From Rhodospirillales bacterium (GTDB lineage Bacteria; Pseudomonadota; Alphaproteobacteria; Acetobacterales; Acetobacteraceae), in assembly GCA_018971905.1 (NCBI GenBank), contig JAGWZS010000029.1:1-12158 (forward strand): 12,158 nt of DNA. The letters run 5' to 3'. The position numbers and the translations under genes are program-made. The notes beneath the pieces were generated by a model, which worked only from the letters and a program-made list of their open reading frames with translations, was not told the origin of the DNA and searched no databases. Shown here one piece after another: positions 7,599 to 12,158 of this stretch (position 1 is its first letter; each line of letters opens with the position of its first letter).

Positions 7599-9332
7599 AT
7601 GCCTATCCGCCGCCTGTCTGAGACCACCATCAACCGGATCGCCGCTGGTGAGGTGATTGAGCGCCCCGCCGCCGCGGTGAAGGAGCTGGTGGAAAACGCA
7701 CTGGATGCGGGCGCCCGGCGCATCGAGGTGATTCTGGCGGGCGGCGGAATTGAGCGGATAGAGGTCATCGACGATGGTTGCGGCATCCCCGCTGATGAGC
7801 TGCCGCTGGCCATAGAACGCCACGCGACCTCGAAGCTTCAGGATGAGGCGCTGGTGCGCATTGCCACCCTCGGCTTCCGGGGTGAGGCGCTGCCCTCCAT
7901 CGGGGCAGCGGCCCGGCTCAGCCTCATCAGCCGCCCGGCGGGGCAGGAGGCCGCCTGGCGGATTGACGTGGCGGGCGGTGCCGTGACAGCGGCGCGGCCG
8001 GTGCCGGGCATTAAAGGCACGCGCGCCATTGCCGAGGATCTGTTCTACGCCACCCCGGCGCGGCGCAAATTCCTGCGCTCGCCGCGCGCGGAGGCCGAGG
8101 CGGCGGAACGCACAGTGTGGCGCCTGGCGCTCTCAGCCTCGCAGGTGGCCTTCCGGCTGGTGTCGGACGAGCGGGTGATCTTTGACCTGCCCGCCCAGGA
8201 TGAGGCGGCGCGCGTGGCCGCCTTGTTTGGACGCGAGGCCGCCAGCACCATGTTGAAGCTGGACGCGCAACGCGACGATGTGCGCCTGAGCGGCCTGATT
8301 GGCCCGGCCAGCCTGAACCGCGCCACCGCGCAACTGCAAAGCTTCGTGGTGAATGGCCGGCCGGTGCAGGATTCGCTGTTGCGCCTTTCGCTGCGCCTGG
8401 CCTACCGGGATGTGATTCCCGCCGGGCGTTTTCCGGTGGCGGCCCTGCGGCTGGAGCTGCCAGACGAGGCGCTGGACGTGAACGTGCACCCTGCCAAATC
8501 CGAGCTGCGCTTTGCCGACCAGACCGGCGTGCGCAGCCTGGTTATTGGTGCCATTAACCGCGCTTTGGCGCAGACGGTGAGCCTGAGCACGGCGCCGGTG
8601 GCGGCCTTGCCGAGCCTTGGCCTTTATACGCCACCAGCGCCTCCCAGCCGGGCCGCGCGCGGCTTTGCCGAGGCGGAATTGGCACTGGCCGCCCCGCCCG
8701 TGGCGCGACCCGTGTTTATGGAGCCAGAGCCGGAGGCGGTGGAGCAGCATCCGCTGGGCGCGCCGTTGACGCAAATTCTGGATACCTACGTGCTGGCGCA
8801 GGCCCCGGATGGCTCGCTCGTCATCGTTGACCAGCACGCCGCGCATGAACGGCTGACGGAGGAAAGGCTGCGGGCGCAATTCGCGGAAGGCCGCATTGCT
8901 GCGCAGCCCTTGCTGGTGCCGGTGGTGGTGGAGTTTGCGCCGATGGAAACCGCTCGGCTGCTGGCGGAAGCTGAGACGCTGGCGCGGCTGGGGCTGGAGA
9001 TTGAGCCCTTTGGCCCCGGCGCCGTGCTGGTGCGCAGCGTGCCGGCGGCCTTGAAGGAGCCGGACGCGGCGGGGCTGCTGCGTGACTTGGCGGAAGAATT
9101 TACCGAAACCGGCGCGCCCTTGGCGCTGGAAGCCAAGCTTGATGCCGCCCTGGCGCGGCTGGCCTGCCACCGTTCCATCCGTGCCGGGCGGCGGCTGCAA
9201 CGCGAGGAGATGAGCGCGCTGTTGCGGGAGATGGAGGCGACACCCCGCGCGGCCACATGCTCCCACGGGCGGCCGACCTTTCTGAAACTCACCCGCGCTG
9301 ATTTAGAAAAATTGTTCGGCAGGCGGGGGTAA
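7599..9332 (+). CDS. mutL: DNA mismatch repair protein MutL
   Basis: MutL couples mismatch recognition by MutS to strand incision. The 577-residue protein has the GHKL ATPase N-terminus: KELVENALDAGA at 28-39, DDGCGI at 58-63, HATSKL at about 75-80 and GFRGEAL at 92-98. After a proline/alanine-rich linker, the C-terminal domain carries the endonuclease metal motif DQHAAHERLTEE starting at Asp411, matching DQHA-x2-E-x4-E, plus ACHRSIRAGR (Cys523) and CSHGRP (Cys554). This is therefore the nicking type found in bacteria without MutH. ATG 7599 gives MPIRRLSETTINRIAAGEV, the usual N-terminus; in-frame ATG 7584 and GTG 7551 are alternatives. No Shine-Dalgarno is evident for any of them. It ends just before the hairpin at 9339 and converges on the porin gene. 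Confidence 0.96.
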   Translation: MPIRRLSETTINRIAAGEVIERPAAAVKELVENALDAGARRIEVILAGGGIERIEVIDDGCGIPADELPLAIERHATSKLQDEALVRIATLGFRGEALPSIGAAARLSLISRPAGQEAAWRIDVAGGAVTAARPVPGIKGTRAIAEDLFYATPARRKFLRSPRAEAEAAERTVWRLALSASQVAFRLVSDERVIFDLPAQDEAARVAALFGREAASTMLKLDAQRDDVRLSGLIGPASLNRATAQLQSFVVNGRPVQDSLLRLSLRLAYRDVIPAGRFPVAALRLELPDEALDVNVHPAKSELRFADQTGVRSLVIGAINRALAQTVSLSTAPVAALPSLGLYTPPAPPSRAARGFAEAELALAAPPVARPVFMEPEPEAVEQHPLGAPLTQILDTYVLAQAPDGSLVIVDQHAAHERLTEERLRAQFAEGRIAAQPLLVPVVVEFAPMETARLLAEAETLARLGLEIEPFGPGAVLVRSVPAALKEPDAAGLLRDLAEEFTETGAPLALEAKLDAALARLACHRSIRAGRRLQREEMSALLREMEATPRAATCSHGRPTFLKLTRADLEKLFGRRG

Positions 9333-9334
9333 AC

Positions 9335-9363
9335 AAAAAAGGCCGGGGCAATGCCCCGGCCTT
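9335..9363 (-). terminator. intrinsic terminator of the porin gene, shared with mutL
   Basis: AAGGCCGGGGC (9339-9349), loop AAT, and GCCCCGGCCTT (9353-9363) form a perfect 11-bp stem. On the minus strand the hairpin is followed by six T (complement of A 9335-9340), a good intrinsic terminator 23 bases after the porin stop codon. On the plus strand only TTCCTGG follows, so it would stop mutL transcription less well, although the hairpin starts 6 bases after the mutL stop. Confidence 0.88.
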
Positions 9364-9386
9364 CCTGGTTCAGCAAACCGTTCTGA

Positions 9387-10550
9387 TTAGAACAGCAGCC
9401 CGGCTTCCAGCGTGCCGATGAACTGGAACTTGTCCGTGCCGCTGCTGCCGTAGCCGTAGGTGGTGCCGTTAGCGGTGTTGTGCAGCAGGTACAGGCCGCC
9501 AGCGTTGGCGCGGGCGAACAGGTCCTTATACTGCCAGGTCGGCGAAACCGCGAAGCCGACAGCCTCGGACTTCGGCCCGACGAACCAGCCGCCAGCGCCC
9601 TGGGAGTTTTCGTATTCCACCCAGCCGCCGAGCGAGTAAGGCGAGGTGCCGAAGCTGTAGTCGCCAAACACGGCGGCGCCCAGGTTGGAGGTGGATTTGT
9701 CGATGCCGAGCTGATGGTCGGTCTTGGCATAGACGTACTGGACTTCCGGAATCACGTTCAGGTTGCCCATGGTGTAGCTGTACCAGCCGCCGAGCATCTG
9801 GGAGTTCATGAAGTACGGGCCGTAACCGGCAACCGTGGTGTCAGTGCCCCAGCCATAGGTGCGGGCGTTCAGGCCGGTGCGGCCGAGGTTGCCAGCGTAG
9901 TACACGTTCACGTTATTGTTGCTGTTGATGGTGTAGCTAACCAGCGCCTGCAGGAAGTTGAACACATGCGTGTCCCAACCATCGCCGAACAGCACGGTCG
10001 CGGTGACTGGGCCGGCGGTGTAGCTGCCCTCAACGCCAGTGTTCTGGCTGTTTTCCACATCCCAGATGTCAGTGGTGAGCTGTGACTCGTTGTTCCAGTC
10101 AACGGCGGATTCCCAGCCCTCCAGCGAGGCCATGCGGCCAGCGGAGATGGTGAAGGGCATGTCCTTCGGGGCGATGGTGACATAACCGGCATAAAGCGGG
10201 CCGGTGCTGAAGTTGTTGATGCTGGTCTGGCCAGGGCGGCCGGAGGCGCCAACCGGGATGGCGCCGCCATTGGAGCCAACCTCGATGGTGAATTGCAGCT
10301 CACCGGTGGTCTTCTGCAGCTCAACCAGCGCGTTCGCAACGTTGACGCCGTGGTTCAGGGTGCCGTTCGGCAGGTTGCTGACATAGTAGCCGTAACCGTC
10401 AACGCCGCCGCTGAGGCTGAGCTGGCCCAGCGGGCCGCCATCGATGTTGATCGCGGTGGGGCCGTTCATGGCGTGGGCCGACTGCAGAGCCAGAAGAGAG
10501 GACGCGGCCACAAAGCCGAGACCCAGAAGTTGACGACGCATCGTAATCAT
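9387..10550 (-). CDS. outer-membrane beta-barrel porin (OmpL/BBP2-like)
   Basis: A 387-residue secreted outer-membrane protein. It has a classical signal peptide: basic start MRRQ, hydrophobic core LLGLGFVAASSLLAL, and likely cleavage after SAHA near residue 27. The mature part is rich in Gly, Asn, Ser, Thr and aromatic residues, with alternating polar and apolar strands throughout, and ends in LEAGLLF with the terminal phenylalanine favoured for barrel assembly. It resembles the BBP2/OmpL-like porins (conserved style NIDGGPLGQLSLSGGVDGYGYYV and SAGRMASLEGWESA). Pore specificity cannot be read. ATG 10550 lies 4 bases from a perfect AGGAGG; ATG 10541 is a close alternative at 13 bases. The strong ribosome site, strong terminator and consistent AAC/GGC-type codon choice suggest high expression as a single-gene unit. 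Confidence 0.8.
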   Translation of the reverse strand: MITMRRQLLGLGFVAASSLLALQSAHAMNGPTAINIDGGPLGQLSLSGGVDGYGYYVSNLPNGTLNHGVNVANALVELQKTTGELQFTIEVGSNGGAIPVGASGRPGQTSINNFSTGPLYAGYVTIAPKDMPFTISAGRMASLEGWESAVDWNNESQLTTDIWDVENSQNTGVEGSYTAGPVTATVLFGDGWDTHVFNFLQALVSYTINSNNNVNVYYAGNLGRTGLNARTYGWGTDTTVAGYGPYFMNSQMLGGWYSYTMGNLNVIPEVQYVYAKTDHQLGIDKSTSNLGAAVFGDYSFGTSPYSLGGWVEYENSQGAGGWFVGPKSEAVGFAVSPTWQYKDLFARANAGGLYLLHNTANGTTYGYGSSGTDKFQFIGTLEAGLLF

Positions 10551-10554
10551 TATG

Positions 10555-10560
10555 CCTCCT
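10555..10560 (-). promoter_or_regulatory. strong Shine-Dalgarno of the porin gene
   Basis: The plus-strand CCTCCT reads AGGAGG on the minus strand, a perfect anti-16S match. It is 4 bases from ATG 10550 and 13 from ATG 10541, which slightly favours the first. A small GCGC-(7)-GCGC inverted repeat (10565-10579) sits 4 bases upstream of it in the leader. Confidence 0.85.
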
Positions 10561-10743
10561 AGTTGCGCATTTTTCGCGCGTGATGCCTAAACTCTCATCG
10601 GATGGCGCGGGCAAACTGCAAAATTCGCCTTAACAAACGCCATCAATAGTAACCGGATTGCAACCTACATGCCAGCAACTCTGAATGCCAGACTAAACGC
10701 GCTTTGTTATCGCTTTGCGGGATGGATGTGGCTTAAATGACAC

Positions 10744-10772
10744 ATTATGACCCGTATATGATTGATTTTAAA
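10744..10772 (-). promoter_or_regulatory. candidate porin promoter
   Basis: On the minus strand TTTAAA (10772-10767) and CATAAT (10749-10744) are 17 bases apart, matching the sigma-70 consensus at four and five of six positions. More A/T-rich sequence lies upstream, like an UP element. Transcription would begin near 10738, giving a 5' leader of about 185 bases before the porin ATG. AT-rich sequence alone produces such matches easily, so this is tentative. Confidence 0.36.
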
Positions 10773-10836
10773 AATAATTTCATGAAAATTCGAGGGCATG
10801 ACGGCGGCCCGGACGGGGTTTTGCCGCCGCGGCATG

Positions 10837-10864
10837 AAAAACCCCGCCTTGCGGGCGGGGTTTT
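10837..10864. terminator. bidirectional intrinsic terminator (probably that of purF)
   Basis: AAAACCCCGCC (10838-10848), loop TTGCG, and GGCGGGGTTTT (10854-10864) make an 11-bp stem with four A-T pairs at the base. On the minus strand it is followed by five T in total (complement of 10841-10837); on the plus strand by four T. The gene it most plausibly serves is purF, transcribed leftward and ending at 11019. The 154-base gap between them is almost wholly occupied by the palindromic element. Confidence 0.85.
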
Positions 10865-10881
10865 AAGCGGTGGTGCGGGGT

Positions 10882-11021
10882 TAGAGCGCGATGACTTCAG
10901 GTTCGCTCGCGCCGTAAGCGGACCTGAAGTCTGAATCGCCCTCTATCTCATTGATCCAGAGGCGGCTTCAGACATCAGGCCGGATCGCTAACGCGATTCG
11001 AACTGATGTCATCCGGCTCTA
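10882..11021. mobile_element. MITE-like palindromic element with three hairpins, inserted at the purF stop
   Basis: A 140-bp non-coding element bounded by TAGAGCGCGAT (10882-10892) and ATCCGGCTCTA (11011-11021), inverted repeats matching at 9 of 11 positions and continuing into GAC(T/A)TCAG. Between them lie three abutting hairpins. The left one (10893-10931) has a 15-bp stem with one G-T wobble and a 9-base loop. The centre one (10932-10970) has an imperfect stem closing TGAA/TTCA. The right one (10971-11010) pairs GACATCAG with CTGATGTC, then CGGATCGC with GCGATTCG around TAAC. The terminal pairing plus three arms gives a cloverleaf. TA at each end suggests TA-target insertion as for IS630/mariner-type elements, but no transposase is present and a second copy cannot be sought here. 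It could instead be a REP/BIME-like intergenic repeat. Confidence 0.62.
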
Positions 11022-12158
11022 GCTTAATTCGGCGAGCAGGCTGGGCCTGCTGGCCCGCGCTTCGGCGTTATCCGTCAACTGGATCGGGTAATCCCCGGTG
11101 AAGCAGGCATCACAAAACGCGGGCTGGGCGGCGTCGCGGCCCTTCTTGCCAAGGGCTTTGTAAAGTCCGTCGATTGAAATAAATGCAAGCGAATCCACGC
11201 CGATCAGCTTGGCCATTTCCTCCACCGAGTTGCGGGCCGCCAGCAGCTTGGCGCGCTCAGGCGTGTCGATTCCATAGAAGCAGGAATGGGTAGTGGGCGG
11301 CCCGGCAATGCGCATATGCACTTCCCGGGCACCTGCCTGGCGCACCATCTCAACAATTTTCTGGCTGGTGGTGCCGCGCACGATGGAATCATCCACCAGC
11401 ACAACGCGCCGGCCTTCAATCATGGCACGGTTTGCGGAATGTTTGAGCCGCACGCCGAGATGGCGAATCTGATCCGTCGGCTCGATAAAAGTGCGGCCGA
11501 CATAATGATTGCGGATGATGCCGAGCTCGAAATTAATGCCCGAGGCTTCTGCAAAACCCATGGCGGCGGGCACGCCGGAATCTGGCACCGGCACCACCAC
11601 ATCGGCCTCAGCCGGGGCTTCCAGCGCCAGCTGCGCGCCGATCTTTTTGCGGGCGGTATAGACAGAATTGCCTTCCATGATGGAATCCGGCCGGGCGAAA
11701 TAAATATACTCGAACACGCAGAAACGCGGCTGCTGCGGCGCGAAGGGCTTGATGCTCTGCACGCCGCTGTCGTCGATCAGCACGATCTCACCAGGCTCGA
11801 CATCGCGCACGAAATCCGCGCCGACAATATCCAGCCCGCAGCTTTCAGACGAGAGCACCCAGCCTGGCTTGCCATCCGCTCCGGAAAGCTTGCCCAGCAC
11901 CAGCGGGCGCACGCCCAGCGGGTCGCGCACGCCGATCAGCTGTTCGTTGGTGAGCGCCACCAGCGAGTATGCGCCGATCACCTGCTTGATCGCGTCGATC
12001 AGCCGGTCCACCACATTTGCATAAAGAGAGATGGCGATGAGGTGCACGAACACTTCCGAGTCCATGGTGGACTGGAACAGGCAACCCCGGCGGGTGAGCG
12101 CGCGGCGCAGTGTGTGGGCATTGGTGAGGTTGCCATTGTGGCCCACGGCGAAGCCGCC
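11019..12158 (-). CDS. purF: amidophosphoribosyltransferase PurF (partial, 5' end off window)
   Basis: PurF makes 5-phosphoribosylamine from PRPP and glutamine, the committed step of de novo purine synthesis. The visible 379 residues lack the N-terminal catalytic Cys and start inside the glutaminase domain at GGFAVGHNGNLTN. The phosphoribosyltransferase domain has the PRPP loop VVLVDDSIVRGTT (11405-11367). Four cysteines match the [4Fe-4S] ligands of Bacillus-type PurF: CVFE (11720-11718), HSCF (11282-11280) and the CDAC pair (11114-11112, 11105-11103), so this is probably the iron-sulfur, oxygen-sensitive type. The frame runs open to 12158; GTG 12146 is internal, not a start. It ends ...LLAELS with a TAG stop whose first two bases are the right-hand TA of the palindromic element. 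The terminator at 10837 is the likely end of its transcript. Confidence 0.96.
   Translation of the reverse strand, partial: GGFAVGHNGNLTNAHTLRRALTRRGCLFQSTMDSEVFVHLIAISLYANVVDRLIDAIKQVIGAYSLVALTNEQLIGVRDPLGVRPLVLGKLSGADGKPGWVLSSESCGLDIVGADFVRDVEPGEIVLIDDSGVQSIKPFAPQQPRFCVFEYIYFARPDSIMEGNSVYTARKKIGAQLALEAPAEADVVVPVPDSGVPAAMGFAEASGINFELGIIRNHYVGRTFIEPTDQIRHLGVRLKHSANRAMIEGRRVVLVDDSIVRGTTSQKIVEMVRQAGAREVHMRIAGPPTTHSCFYGIDTPERAKLLAARNSVEEMAKLIGVDSLAFISIDGLYKALGKKGRDAAQPAFCDACFTGDYPIQLTDNAEARASRPSLLAELS

Larger units (their letters stand above)
10551..10837. other. non-coding leader and upstream region of the porin gene
   Basis: No credible gene lies in this stretch. It contains the porin ribosome site, a leader of moderate GC, and an AT-rich island at about 10736-10795 that stands out against the GC-rich surroundings and holds a promoter candidate. 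CGGCGGC (10802-10808) and GCCGCCG (10823-10829) form a 7-bp inverted repeat with a 14-base loop and no T-run on either side. I see no recognisable riboswitch. Confidence 0.6.

Noticed and set aside
10802..10829. CGGCGGC/GCCGCCG inverted repeat as a second terminator
   Set aside because: It has a 14-base loop and no T-run on either strand, and GC-rich triplet-like inverted repeats are common by chance in this composition.
10737..10934. 65-codon plus-strand open frame between the porin and purF genes
   Set aside because: It runs through the bidirectional terminator and into the palindromic element, has no Shine-Dalgarno and no recognisable protein features. The codons after the hairpin are just the element sequence.
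10882..11021. Whether the cloverleaf-capable element is a tRNA or tRNA-like gene
   Set aside because: At 140 bases it is too long, it lacks a GTTCRA-type T-loop and an identifiable anticodon arm, and the arms are inverted copies of each other. A repeat element explains it better.
11019..12146. GTG at 12146 as the purF start
   Set aside because: The frame stays open to the window edge and the residues before it (GGFA) match the internal PurF glutaminase segment before GHNGNLTN. The true start is outside the window.

Overview
This is a GC-rich stretch of bacterial chromosome made almost entirely of housekeeping genes. The gene content (an alphaproteobacterial radA-cvpA pair, tadA beside a pseudouridine synthase and rsmD, a MutL carrying an endonuclease motif, a [4Fe-4S]-type PurF) and the protein sequences suggest an alphaproteobacterium, most likely of the Acetobacteraceae (Acidocella/Acidiphilium-like). 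The genus is an impression from sequence style, not a demonstrated fact.

Layout. On the plus strand, 46-3689 holds apt (adenine salvage), a secreted Bug/TctC-like binding protein, radA (recombination/repair ATPase) and cvpA, tightly packed. On the minus strand, 4741-3709 holds tadA and rnhB, overlapping by 8 bases. Divergent from tadA, 4788-6764 is a three-gene plus-strand run with overlapping ends: a peptidase C26-type glutamine amidotransferase, an RluB-type 23S rRNA pseudouridine synthase, and rsmD (16S rRNA methyltransferase). A second, unrelated class I glutamine amidotransferase lies on the minus strand (7499-6783, GTG start). It diverges from mutL (7599-9332), which converges on an outer-membrane beta-barrel porin gene (10550-9387, minus strand). 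A shared hairpin terminator lies between mutL and the porin gene. Most of purF lies on the minus strand at the right edge; its 5' end is outside the window.

The biology is mainly purine metabolism (apt, purF), RNA modification (tadA, rluB, rsmD), genome maintenance (radA, rnhB, mutL) and the cell envelope (cvpA, porin, Bug-like protein).

The most unusual item is non-coding. A 140-bp palindromic element (10882-11021) has TA at each end, near-matching inverted termini and three abutting hairpins, so either strand can be drawn as a cloverleaf. Its right-hand TA forms the first two bases of the purF stop codon (TAG). Removing the element together with one TA would restore a TAA stop 17 bases from an intrinsic terminator. 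This looks like a MITE-type insertion exactly in a stop codon. No defence system, CRISPR array, prophage or complete transposon was seen.
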